From an uncultured Flavobacterium sp. (GTDB lineage: Bacteria > Bacteroidota > Bacteroidia > Flavobacteriales > Flavobacteriaceae): a stretch of DNA of 64,000 bases. Where the stretch lies: assembly GCF_963422545.1 (NCBI RefSeq), contig NZ_OY730260.1, positions 62,001-126,000 on the forward strand, read 5' to 3'. Under the pieces are notes generated by a model, which saw only the letters and a program-made list of their open reading frames with translations, searched no databases and was not told the DNA's origin. Of the stretch, positions 34,193-42,534 are shown in pieces (the first letter of the stretch is position 1; every line of letters starts with the position of its first letter). The position numbers and the translations under genes were made by a program.

Positions 34193-35146
34193 ATGAATTT
34201 AAAAGACAAACTTCATTCAAAGATAAAATGTTTAAATGAAACTCTTTGGGAAGGTAAAGGCTCATATAGAAAAGTTATTTCTTGGTTAGATAACTTTAAT
34301 GACGATGAAAAAATACATGCACTTTATTTATTGTCGCAATGTATTTATTTTAATGAATTTCAAATTAAACAATTACTAATTTCTATTTATCGCGATTTTT
34401 TTAAATACCCACATATTATGGCTATTAGAAAGAGTCACGGAAACACATTTGATGAAGTGATTATTAAAAGAGAGTATGATAAAATACTAAATAATACTCG
34501 TTTTGTAAGTGTTGGAAATCCTTCTGAAAGTAGTGCTAGGTTAATGTATGATTTTAGAAATGAAAATAAAGTACTTAAATCACTTTTTATAAACGACAAT
34601 GACATTTTATCTTGCCCAAAAGAGGTTGAAAATTTTGTGTTTCTTGATGATATCTGTGGTAGTGGTAATCAGATGGTGAGTTATACTAGTGCAGTTATTC
34701 CGAAAATTAGAGCAAGCTTTCCAAAAGCAAAAATATATTACTTTTTGTTATTGGGAACTAAAGACGGAAAAGAATTTATTAGAAAAAACACAAATATTGA
34801 CATTGTTGATTCAGTACTTGAATTAGATAATTCTTTTAAAGCTTTTCACGTCGACTCAAGAGTGTTTAAAAATATACCATCAGAAATTGATATAAACAAA
34901 ATAAATACTTTTACAGGAAGAGATGGAAAAAGATTAATGAGTTCTATATTTCAAAGACTTGATCCTGCAATAGATCCTTCATCTCTTGACTATATTAGTG
35001 AAAGAGATAAATTTGGTTACAAAGATGGACAATATCTTATAGCCTTCAATCATAATACTCCGGATAATACTTTTCCAGTATTGTGGTACAATGAAGATAC
35101 AATTACATGGAATTCAATTTTTAAACGTGCACATAAGATTTATTAG
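34193..35146 (+). CDS. Phosphoribosyltransferase-like protein of conflict-system type
   Basis: 317 aa, cytoplasmic. The core NFVFLDDICGSGNQMVSY (about 148-165) looks like a PRPP-binding loop: hydrophobic strand, D152-D153, then ICGSGNQ in place of the usual DxxxTG. Neighbouring strands (KIYYFLLLGTKDG, NIDIVDSVLEL) fit a Rossmann-like PRTase fold. An N-terminal helical region (1-110) precedes it. Similar PRTase-like proteins are known to me as parts of prokaryotic conflict systems next to ORC/Cdc6-like ATPases, as here. Starts at the base after the methylase stop and ends 2 bp before the ATPase gene. Activity not known; the loop differs from metabolic PRTases. Confidence 0.6.
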   Translation: MNLKDKLHSKIKCLNETLWEGKGSYRKVISWLDNFNDDEKIHALYLLSQCIYFNEFQIKQLLISIYRDFFKYPHIMAIRKSHGNTFDEVIIKREYDKILNNTRFVSVGNPSESSARLMYDFRNENKVLKSLFINDNDILSCPKEVENFVFLDDICGSGNQMVSYTSAVIPKIRASFPKAKIYYFLLLGTKDGKEFIRKNTNIDIVDSVLELDNSFKAFHVDSRVFKNIPSEIDINKINTFTGRDGKRLMSSIFQRLDPAIDPSSLDYISERDKFGYKDGQYLIAFNHNTPDNTFPVLWYNEDTITWNSIFKRAHKIY

Positions 35147-35148
35147 CC

Positions 35149-37125
35149 ATGAAAAAACAAACTAATCCTTTTAACGTTACAAAAGCTGTTGATTACAGTG
35201 ATGAAGAGCTAGATAAATTTTGGGTAGATTTCCCAATGGATGCAGGTTTTAATGGAATAATTAAACCTACATCTGATATGCCAATGATTATCCTAGGTAG
35301 TAAAGGAAGTGGTAAAACACATATTATGAAACATTTTTCATTTACGGCGCAAAGTTTAAGATGGAAAGCGGATATTATAGGTGGGTTAAAAAAAGATGGT
35401 TATTTAGGAACATATTTAAGATGTTCTGGTCTCAACGGTTTTAAATTTAAAGATAAAGGAATAGATTCTACTGAAAATTGGCAAACAATTTTTTCATATT
35501 ATTTAGAACTATGGTTGAGTCAATTGCTTTTAAAAAATATCATAAAAATATTAGAAGATAAAGATTTAGTCATCTCTAATGAGCATACAATTGCATTAGA
35601 AATAATGGACTTGTTGGATACTACTGAAGTGTCTCAAAATGTAAAAAGCTTTACTCATTTGGTGAAATATTTTAATGATTTGCAAAAAAACATTGACTAT
35701 GCTATAAATAATAAAGCTTTCACTCAAAAAAGGGTTTCTGAATCGGTAGAAATTTTGGCAAGCCCAGGTGGCTTAATTTTTGGAATACCTGAAATTTTAA
35801 GTAGAGAAGTGGAAGAATTTAAGGATATTAAATTTCTTTATTTACTTGATGAATACGAAAACTTTACAGACGAACAACAACGATATTTTAATACATTAAT
35901 TAGAGAGAGAAAAAACCCTACTTGTTTTAAAATTGGTGCTCGACGCTATGGTATGAGAACTTATGAAACCTTAAGTGCAGGTGAGGAGATTAAGGCAGGC
36001 TCTGAATTTGAAGTATTTGATTTAGATAATATTTTTAGAGAAAATAAGATAGGGTATAAAAAATTTATAAATGATATTTGTTTAAAAAGACTTTATTTAT
36101 CAGGAATTAAGATTGATAAAGATGAAATTTCAGATTTTTTTGAGACATTTAAAACAGATGAATTTTTAAAAAAAATACAGACTGGAGGAAAGGGCCATTT
36201 TCAAGTTTTGACTAAAAAATTGAATGCTCTTAAATATAAAGCGATAAAGAATCGAGTACTTGAAAATTTGAAATTTGATGATGATGTACTTCTCGAGAGG
36301 ATCAATATAATGCTATTTTATAGGGAGTGGAAAAAGGGTACGGACTTACTTTCAGCTTCTGAAAGCATTGGAATTGGCTGCTCTAAATACTGGCTACACA
36401 AGGTGGAAAATGAACACTATAGGGTGGTTCAAAAATTCAAGTATGACATATTAGATGCGTTAGCAAGAGAAAACGGGGAAAAAATAAAGACAGCAATTGG
36501 TTTTGATAACATAATTAAGATTTCTAATGGAATTCCAAGACATGTTTTGATTATTATGAAGCATATTTTTAAATGGAATGAATATTATGAACTAGCAACA
36601 TTTAAATCAATTAAAACTAAAATCTCGTCAGAGTCGCAATTGAATGCAATTAGAGATACTGCAAAATGGTTTATTGAAGATGCTAGAATCCCTGGTGATG
36701 ATGGATCAATTGCTAAAGACGCAATTGAAAGATTGTGTGATTACTTGCGAGAATTAAGATTTTCTGATATTCCACCAGAATGTTCAATTTCTACTTTTTC
36801 TATAAAATCTAAATTTGTTCCAGCCGAGATTTCTAAAATAATTAATTTTTTAGAGCAATATAGTTATATAATTGAAGTTGGTGAACGCCGTGATAAAAAT
36901 ACAAACAGTAGGTATTCCACATATCAATTGAACGGACTATTAGCTGTTGAATGGGAACTAGCTATAAGTAGAAGAGGTATTGTAGATTTAAATTCAAAAG
37001 AAATGAAATCTATATTCTCTCCTGATAATGAGAATGAATTTAAGTCTATGTTATACAGTGAAAAAAGTAAGTACAATGCCCCTTTTACTGAAAACACATC
37101 ACCAACCCTATTTGATAAAATTTAA
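35149..37125 (+). CDS. ORC/Cdc6-like P-loop ATPase
   Basis: 658 aa. Walker A is G50-SKGSGKT57 within MIILGSKGSGKTHIMKHF. Walker B is FLYLLDEYENF with D234 and E235. The sensor-side segment TCFKIGARRYGMRTYETLS follows, then a helical region and a C-terminal part with winged-helix-like text (SIKSKFVPAEISKIINFLEQ, YSTYQLNGLLAVEW). This is the layout of ORC/Cdc6-like STAND/AAA ATPases in conflict systems: ATP-driven sensing plus DNA binding. It lies 2 bp after the PRTase-like gene and 2 bp before the fourth gene. Confidence 0.75.
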   Translation: MKKQTNPFNVTKAVDYSDEELDKFWVDFPMDAGFNGIIKPTSDMPMIILGSKGSGKTHIMKHFSFTAQSLRWKADIIGGLKKDGYLGTYLRCSGLNGFKFKDKGIDSTENWQTIFSYYLELWLSQLLLKNIIKILEDKDLVISNEHTIALEIMDLLDTTEVSQNVKSFTHLVKYFNDLQKNIDYAINNKAFTQKRVSESVEILASPGGLIFGIPEILSREVEEFKDIKFLYLLDEYENFTDEQQRYFNTLIRERKNPTCFKIGARRYGMRTYETLSAGEEIKAGSEFEVFDLDNIFRENKIGYKKFINDICLKRLYLSGIKIDKDEISDFFETFKTDEFLKKIQTGGKGHFQVLTKKLNALKYKAIKNRVLENLKFDDDVLLERINIMLFYREWKKGTDLLSASESIGIGCSKYWLHKVENEHYRVVQKFKYDILDALARENGEKIKTAIGFDNIIKISNGIPRHVLIIMKHIFKWNEYYELATFKSIKTKISSESQLNAIRDTAKWFIEDARIPGDDGSIAKDAIERLCDYLRELRFSDIPPECSISTFSIKSKFVPAEISKIINFLEQYSYIIEVGERRDKNTNSRYSTYQLNGLLAVEWELAISRRGIVDLNSKEMKSIFSPDNENEFKSMLYSEKSKYNAPFTENTSPTLFDKI

Positions 37126-37127
37126 CA

Positions 37128-38108
37128 ATGAAGTATTCATACTTATATAAATCTAAATTAGAAGATGTTAATTCTAAGATGATTTCAACAACTTTTACAC
37201 ATGATTTATTTATTTCTGCATATAATGAATCAGAAAGAGTAAATTTCGTATTCGACAACGTTAGTAGCGCTGATAAGCACTGGATTATATTTCCAGAATA
37301 TGAATTTAATAGTTTTGAAATTGTAAGTTTAAAAGGAAATGTGTTTGACTATTCATCCAGAGTAGACTTGAACGAATCAGAGATTATAACTGATTATTAT
37401 AACAATGCTGCAAAATCTTTTTTTGATGCACGCAAACGAGTATGTATTGACATAACAGGCTTTATTCGTCCTCATTTAGTGTTTTTAGTTCGTCTTTTAG
37501 AAAGTAAGGGCATAGAAAACATTGAATTTATTTATTCTGAACCCTCAAATTATGTTAAAAAAGAGAATACACTTTTTTCAGAAGATTTTATCGAAATTAG
37601 GGCTATAATAGGATGTTTAGGGGCTAATGTTCCAGATACATCTAATGATATATTAATAATCGGATCTGGTTATGACCATCAAATGATATCAAGAATTGCA
37701 AAAGCTAAACCTGAAGCAAAGAAGGTGCAAATTTTGGGTTTTCCTTCATTGAAAGCTGATATGTTTCAAGAAAATGTTTTAAAAGTACATGAAGCAGAAG
37801 AAGATGTTTCTTCGGGAGATTTTTCTATTGATGATGAAAATATTATACTTGCTCCTGCAAATGACCCATTTGTAACGGCGGAAATGATAAGTAAATATAT
37901 TAAGAAACAAGAGAAGAGAAAGGTTATTACAAATATTTATTTGTGCCCACTTTCCACTAAAGCTCAAACATTAGGAATTGCATTATTTTATGTTTGTGAA
38001 TGCTTGAAGAATCCAGTGAGTATTCTTTTTCCTTTTTCAAAAAAATATTCTAGAGAAACGACACAAGGTATTTCTAATATTATGATTTATGAAGTGCAGT
38101 TTAAATAA
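37128..38108 (+). CDS. Unrecognised Rossmann-like protein, fourth gene of the operon
   Basis: 326 aa, no signal peptide or membrane segment. The first half contains VCIDITGFIRPHLVFLVRLL (105-124) then IEFIYSEP, a strand-Thr-Gly-helix-strand pattern that reminds me of CARF-type ligand domains. The second half has ILIIGSGYDH (175-184), KVQILGFPSL, IILAPANDPFVTAEMISKYI and IYLCPLSTKAQTLGIALFYV, consistent with a second alpha/beta layer. I do not recognise the family. Fixed position at the end of a tight operon suggests a partner or effector for the ATPase and PRTase-like proteins. Terminator follows. Confidence 0.5.
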   Translation: MKYSYLYKSKLEDVNSKMISTTFTHDLFISAYNESERVNFVFDNVSSADKHWIIFPEYEFNSFEIVSLKGNVFDYSSRVDLNESEIITDYYNNAAKSFFDARKRVCIDITGFIRPHLVFLVRLLESKGIENIEFIYSEPSNYVKKENTLFSEDFIEIRAIIGCLGANVPDTSNDILIIGSGYDHQMISRIAKAKPEAKKVQILGFPSLKADMFQENVLKVHEAEEDVSSGDFSIDDENIILAPANDPFVTAEMISKYIKKQEKRKVITNIYLCPLSTKAQTLGIALFYVCECLKNPVSILFPFSKKYSRETTQGISNIMIYEVQFK

Positions 38109-38126
38109 TATTAAAGATTCAACAAA

Positions 38127-38149
38127 AAAGACGGTTTTACACCGTCTTT
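38127..38149. terminator. Terminator between the operon and the GIY-YIG gene
   Basis: AAAGACGGT-TTTAC-ACCGTCTTT, 9-bp perfect stem with A/T runs, between convergent genes. Confidence 0.7.
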
Positions 38150-38152
38150 AGT

Positions 38153-38815
38153 TTAAATATATTTCCAAAGAAATCCTCCCGATTGTTCTCTTTCTCCTCT
38201 ACAACATCTAGTAATACAGGTTTTTGAAATTGCTGTTTTTCTTGACGCTTCTGAGGCAGATATATAACGAGCTAGAACATTACCATTTACATTATATTGA
38301 ATAACTTGCTTTTTTCTATTATCAAATTTTGGAACAAATGGTTCTCTATATTCATAACTCCATAAAAAGCCGCCTAAAGTATTATTAACACTCCAACAAG
38401 CCCTACTAATGTCTTGTTTTCGAACATCTATTGTGACTGAAGCAGAAGTTAAGTCTTGGAATGTATCATTTAAAGAACCATCTAAATTATATTTATATAC
38501 AGTTTTTTTAATGCCTCCTCCTTTATCTGAGTTATAACCATTGTCCAAAGCATCATATTCTGAAATATATTTAATTTCTTTAGAAGCTAATTCATTATTA
38601 TTTATGGCTGTGTCAATTTGCTCCCATTTAAAAGAATCAATACCATAAGTACTAATTGCATTGTGAAATTTAAAACCGTTACCATTATTTGCTTTTTGTA
38701 AGTGGTCATTTTTTCTTTCCGTTATTGATTTCGTAGTTGAACCAATGTACATTTCATTAGTTTTAGTATTAATTACTTTATAAATAATACCGCTATTTTT
38801 TTCTATCTGTTTCAT
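38153..38815 (-). CDS. GIY-YIG endonuclease with two NUMOD-like modules
   Basis: 220 aa. The nuclease motif is GIIYKVINTKTNEMYIGSTT (about 9-28), i.e. GIY...YIG, followed by ERKNDHLQKA and FKFHNAISTYG with the conserved Arg and Asn-like positions; E79 in ELASKEIKYISEYDAL is the metal-site candidate. Two NUMOD1-like DNA-binding modules follow: VYKYNLDGSLNDTFQDLTSA...GGFLWSY and VIQYNVNGNVLARYISASEA...GGFLWKYI. This is the layout of homing endonucleases, here free-standing, with no intron seen. It is convergent to the operon. Confidence 0.85.
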   Translation of the reverse strand: MKQIEKNSGIIYKVINTKTNEMYIGSTTKSITERKNDHLQKANNGNGFKFHNAISTYGIDSFKWEQIDTAINNNELASKEIKYISEYDALDNGYNSDKGGGIKKTVYKYNLDGSLNDTFQDLTSASVTIDVRKQDISRACWSVNNTLGGFLWSYEYREPFVPKFDNRKKQVIQYNVNGNVLARYISASEASRKTAISKTCITRCCRGEREQSGGFLWKYI

Positions 38816-38947
38816 TTTAGTCTGATTTTAAAATAGAAAGGTGGGTGGGTAGGTATATTTTTAAAAAGATACAATTAAACAATCATTAATTATATTAAAC
38901 AATATAAGTGAAAATGAGTTTAGATATACCTACCCTCCTTGCTCTTC

Positions 38948-40099
38948 CTATCCTTTATTTTTGTTTACTTTGTATTTCTTTCCTCCCGATATTTTTTTTG
39001 TTTGAAAATTTTTAGAAGTCATTATTTTGCCTATTTGCTGAACATCAATATTAATATATTGTCCTTTATGAAGCTTTATATATTCTTTGATTTCAGTGGC
39101 ATTCATATATTCAATATTAGCATCATTATGAGGTAAACTGAATAATTCTTCAATCCAATTTACTTCTTCAGAAGATTGAACAAACATTTTATTATTTTCT
39201 TCTAATCTTAAAACATCTTGTTTGTCAAAATGGTAAATAAATTCTTTATTATTTAATAAATAAACTGCTTGGCTATAGACATAATCCATATTAATCTTAT
39301 GCTCATAATCAATTTCGGTAGCTTCAAAACATAGAAAACGTCTGTTACCCGTTACATCCATTAAAATTTCATTATGATTGGAGCTTCCTACAAATGAAGC
39401 TCTACGAATATAATCCTCTGTGAAATGAGCATATGCTCTTCTTTCTGTAATAGTGCTCTTTGTAATCATTTCTTTAAAAGCTTCAATTTGTTTCTTATTT
39501 AAAGAAGCTAATTCATCCAAATTAATTAAAAATTTCTCTGACATTAATAATGTAGTGTCTTTATTATTTGGATTGATAATTCCACTGTAGAAATATTCCT
39601 TTAATGCATTTGGCATCAATTTTTGAAACCAAGAAGTTTTTCCAATTCCTTGCTTACCTGTAAGGATTAGAACAGTTTGATTTGTGACATTCTCATATAT
39701 AGAGCAAGCAACCGTTGCAACTATCCATTTTTTAAATGCCCAATAAAAATCTTCTTGATTAGTAGTTTGTACTGTCTTGCATAATTCTAATATGTAATCT
39801 TTTTTCATATCCCATTTCGGAAGGCTATTGAAGTAATCCTTAAAAGGATTTTGATTTATTACATAATCAGATTCCAGCAAACATTTTAAATCTGATTTAG
39901 TTGCAGATATTGAAGCGTTGTTTAATTCTCTTTTTATAGAATTAAGTTTATAATCTTTTAATAATAGAAAATCCCCTTTTGTTTCATTATCCAAATAATA
40001 TGTTCTATTAAGGATTTCATTAAATTTGAAAGTGTATCTTTCATTTAAATATTGTTCTAGCATCTTTTTAACTTTATTAATTCTCATTTTCTCGTTCAT
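38948..40099 (-). CDS. VapE-type (virulence-associated E) P-loop protein
   Basis: 383 aa. Walker A is G148-KQGIGKT155 (VLILTGKQGIGKTSWFQ), followed by EKFLINLDELASLNKKQIE as Walker B and ITERRAYAHFTEDYIRRASF, GSSNHNEILMDVTGNRRFLC, the hallmark of VapE (superfamily 3-like helicase) proteins. They replicate plasmids, phages and phage satellites. The N-terminal 140 residues are shorter than in primase fusions, so a primase domain is missing or encoded elsewhere. It supports a replicating island. Confidence 0.8.
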   Translation of the reverse strand: MNEKMRINKVKKMLEQYLNERYTFKFNEILNRTYYLDNETKGDFLLLKDYKLNSIKRELNNASISATKSDLKCLLESDYVINQNPFKDYFNSLPKWDMKKDYILELCKTVQTTNQEDFYWAFKKWIVATVACSIYENVTNQTVLILTGKQGIGKTSWFQKLMPNALKEYFYSGIINPNNKDTTLLMSEKFLINLDELASLNKKQIEAFKEMITKSTITERRAYAHFTEDYIRRASFVGSSNHNEILMDVTGNRRFLCFEATEIDYEHKINMDYVYSQAVYLLNNKEFIYHFDKQDVLRLEENNKMFVQSSEEVNWIEELFSLPHNDANIEYMNATEIKEYIKLHKGQYINIDVQQIGKIMTSKNFQTKKISGGKKYKVNKNKG

Positions 40100-40541
40100 T
40101 CATCTTTCTTCCATTTGGCAGAGATTTAGCCTACCTCTATTCAATTAACATTAAATAAGGTATTTCAATTCTACTTAATTAAGTCAAGAATTGAAGTTGG
40201 ATTTTTGTATTCGTATTATTTCATAGGCGTACATTTGTTTAAGTTAAAGATTCAGAAGTATAAGTTTGTGGGATTTTTTGACTCCATAAAAGTGTTTGGA
40301 GTTTTCTAAATGACGAGAACCATCATTTTTTTAATTTGATACAAAGATAAGCTATTCTTGAAGCGATTACAATTTAAACCCTAACTAAAACATGATTTCA
40401 AAAAAAACTAAATAGCTTTTATATGATTTTTTTGAACTGTATTTTTTAAAATTTGAACCCATTTTTTTGATTTAATTACAGTTTACACAACATAATACTT
40501 TAAAATATTATGTTGGTAAATTGTAATTAGATATTTGTCAT
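40100..40541. other. 442-bp AT-rich gap with dyads
   Basis: No gene is visible. It contains ACTCCA...TGGAGT (about 40281-40302) and, near its right end, a 19-20-bp imperfect inverted repeat: ACAGTTTACACAACATAATA (40478-40497) against TATTATGTTGGTAAATTGTA (40506-40525). The latter sits just past the 3' end of the next minus-strand gene. It could be a terminator, an operator or a replication origin dyad for the VapE protein. Confidence 0.4.
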
Positions 40542-40790
40542 TCATACAAGAATATTAAAGTAATTGTAATAATAAGCTTGATTTTGGATTATATAAACTG
40601 TTTTTAATTCATGTGTAACTTTTACTTCATCAACCAAAACAGTCTGTCCTATTTTTAAGTTTCCAATATCTTTTAAAACAAGAACTGAAAATGGACAGAA
40701 CAGACGTTTTAGTGAATTATAGTGGGTGATTACATAAATTTCTCTTGGAGAACTATGTTTTAACACTTCTGCCAACTCTTTTTTTGTCAT
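40542..40790 (-). CDS. Small hypothetical protein of the island
   Basis: 82 aa: MTKKELAEVLKHSSPREIYV, then a beta-rich middle (FCPFSVLVLKDIGNLKIGQ, TVLVDEVKVT, VYIIQNQAYYYN). No family recognised. It is near other minus-strand island genes and has a plausible start. It could be a small regulatory or single-stranded-DNA-processing protein, but nothing in the sequence proves it. Confidence 0.45.
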   Translation of the reverse strand: MTKKELAEVLKHSSPREIYVITHYNSLKRLFCPFSVLVLKDIGNLKIGQTVLVDEVKVTHELKTVYIIQNQAYYYNYFNILV

Positions 40791-40863
40791 TTTTTAAGTG
40801 TTTTGCAGCTATTTTCATATGTGTATTTAAGCCCTATTTACACATATAAAAGCTATGAATATA

Positions 40864-41841
40864 TTAATGGATGAAATAATTCGGTTCATCATTTTTAAGG
40901 CTTTTTGCAAGGTGATTTACAAATTCGTACGCATTAACATTTTTTTCTAAATTACTGTCAATATATGTACTCTTATTGGCTTCTGTCATTAGATTGTATA
41001 GATTCCAAAAATTAATTGTGTTATCCTCTGCTTTAGCAAAATAAGTATCATTGTGATAATCTTTAATAACAATATTTAGCTGAGTATCATTTATAGCCAG
41101 AGGAAAAAGTTTATGCTTTTCCTCTTTGGTTAAATATGGAAATAACTTCATCTTCCCAATTAAATGAGCAAATTGAGTTTCTGTAAATGAAAAATTAAAC
41201 ATCTGCTCCATAGTCATAAGATGCTCTTTCTTTTTATAGGTGTTTATTAGCTCATAGATTTTTGCTTTTAATTCTAAAATAGAACTAATTCTTAAGTCGT
41301 CAATTAGACCATCTGTCGATATACAAAGATTTGTACATACAGTATTCTGAAAGCCAATAAAAATTTTAAATTTCTCAATGGATTTTTTACTAAAAAGATT
41401 TTCTTGATTGTACGCTCGTACACCTCCTATAGAGAGATTTATCCTGTTCCCATTAATAACTTCACTTATTTCAGGTATTTCTATTACAAAGGCAATTCTC
41501 TCGTAATAAATAGTCTTTTCATCCTCTAAGAGCTCTTTTGCTGACTTGAAAATTGCATTTGGAGTTCTGCCCTTGATAACATGAGAAGCTCTGATATCAG
41601 GCTTTAAGATGCCTTGATAATTCAAGACGTCCTCTACTACTTCTAAAGTACTATTAATAAATTCGTAATGGCTTATTGTACATTCATTGTCTTTTGCAAA
41701 TACAGGTACAATGCAATCATTTTTTAGATGTTCTAATGAAACCTCTATTGTATTTGCTTCGATAAAATTTCTTCTAGGGAATTGGATAATTTCACTTTCA
41801 TCAATAATTTGATAATCTATATTATTTGATATTAAATTCAT
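40864..41841 (-). CDS. DUF3871 family protein
   Basis: 325 aa, no signal peptide. NTIEVSLEHLKNDCIVPVFA, ISHYEFINSTLEVVEDVL, RASHVIKGRTPNAIFKSAKE and FIGFQNTVCTNLCISTDGLI fit DUF3871, a family almost confined to Bacteroidota mobile elements. Function unknown; association with integrases suggests a role in element maintenance or replication. Confidence 0.65.
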   Translation of the reverse strand: MNLISNNIDYQIIDESEIIQFPRRNFIEANTIEVSLEHLKNDCIVPVFAKDNECTISHYEFINSTLEVVEDVLNYQGILKPDIRASHVIKGRTPNAIFKSAKELLEDEKTIYYERIAFVIEIPEISEVINGNRINLSIGGVRAYNQENLFSKKSIEKFKIFIGFQNTVCTNLCISTDGLIDDLRISSILELKAKIYELINTYKKKEHLMTMEQMFNFSFTETQFAHLIGKMKLFPYLTKEEKHKLFPLAINDTQLNIVIKDYHNDTYFAKAEDNTINFWNLYNLMTEANKSTYIDSNLEKNVNAYEFVNHLAKSLKNDEPNYFIH

Positions 41842-41909
41842 TTGTTGGATTTTTTAGTTAATATTCTTTTTTAATTGTAAAATTTGTTTTAAGTACTCAG
41901 TGGATATCA

Positions 41910-41943
41910 TAAAAAAAGGCCTCCCTTTTTGAGAAGACCTTCG
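41910..41943 (-). terminator. Minus-strand terminator of the 41962-42306 gene
   Basis: On the minus strand AAGGTCTTCTC-AAAAA-GGGAGGCCTT followed by seven T; 9-bp stem with G-T pairs. Confidence 0.7.
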
Positions 41944-41961
41944 TTTTGTGCTTTTTATTTC

Positions 41962-42306
41962 TTAGTACACTAATTCATCATTAATTATTTGTTCCTTAAG
42001 AATTGCATCTGTATCAGTTACATATTCATAACGATGTTTAAGTACAATCTCTTCTCCGGTTTCTTTAATCATATATGAATAAGAATCAGTAGGAACTTTC
42101 ATAATTGTACCTTCGAATTGACTTCCAATAATGCTTTTACAAGTATCTTCATCAAAAGTTGCAGGAACTTTCACTGTACGGGCTGTAAAATACATTTTAC
42201 CTGTTGTTTCACTTTTAACAGCTTCTATACCTCCTTGTAATATTAATAATAAGAAGTCATCACCGTTTTCTTTTTCTACTAATTCGTAACCAATAACTTG
42301 AACCAT
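41962..42306 (-). CDS. Small hypothetical protein of the island
   Basis: 114 aa. MVQVIGYELVEKENGDDFLL, QGGIEAVKSETTGKMYFTAR, VPATFDEDTCKSIIGSQFEG and ETGEEIVLKHRYEYVTD form a beta-rich soluble protein of unknown family. Similar small proteins occur with DUF3871 genes in Bacteroidota elements. It has a conspicuous structured leader upstream (42342-42450) and its own terminator. Confidence 0.5.
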   Translation of the reverse strand: MVQVIGYELVEKENGDDFLLLILQGGIEAVKSETTGKMYFTARTVKVPATFDEDTCKSIIGSQFEGTIMKVPTDSYSYMIKETGEEIVLKHRYEYVTDTDAILKEQIINDELVY

Positions 42307-42341
42307 AGTTTTTATTTATTAAGATTAAACATTATGGGTAG

Positions 42342-42413
42342 TCTCCAAGGGCTGAAATAGTGTAAGAACGTCAATTCAACTTTTCAACCCGAGGTATAGC
42401 CCAAAATTGGAGA
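42342..42413 (-). ncRNA. Structured leader or small RNA candidate
   Basis: TCTCCAAGGGCT (42342-42353) pairs with AGCCC-AAAA-TTGGAGA (42398-42413): 12 base pairs with a 4-nt bulge. TGAAATA (42353-42359) can pair with TATTTCA (42438-42444) and AACCC (42386-42390) with GGGTT further on, giving possible tertiary contacts. It lies 36-107 bp upstream of the 41962-42306 gene on its strand. The whole gap 42307-42534 has no ORF. Confidence 0.35.
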
Positions 42414-42534
42414 AGAGTACGGCCATGCAATTGGGTTATTTCACGTATTCACTTGAAAAAAATTTTGAAAAAAAAATTTCTGAGAAAATTGCAAGGAGAC
42501 TTTCTTTGTTTAATCAATAATATGGTATAACAAA

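Noticed and set aside
38153..38815. GIY-YIG gene as part of a group I intron
   Set aside because: It is flanked by ordinary intergenic sequence and a terminator, and no interrupted host gene or intron core was seen.
38848..38935. GGGTAGGTATAT / ATATACCTACCC inverted repeat between the GIY-YIG and VapE-type genes
   Set aside because: 12-bp exact arms but a 64-nt loop and no T tract, so I did not call a terminator or origin.
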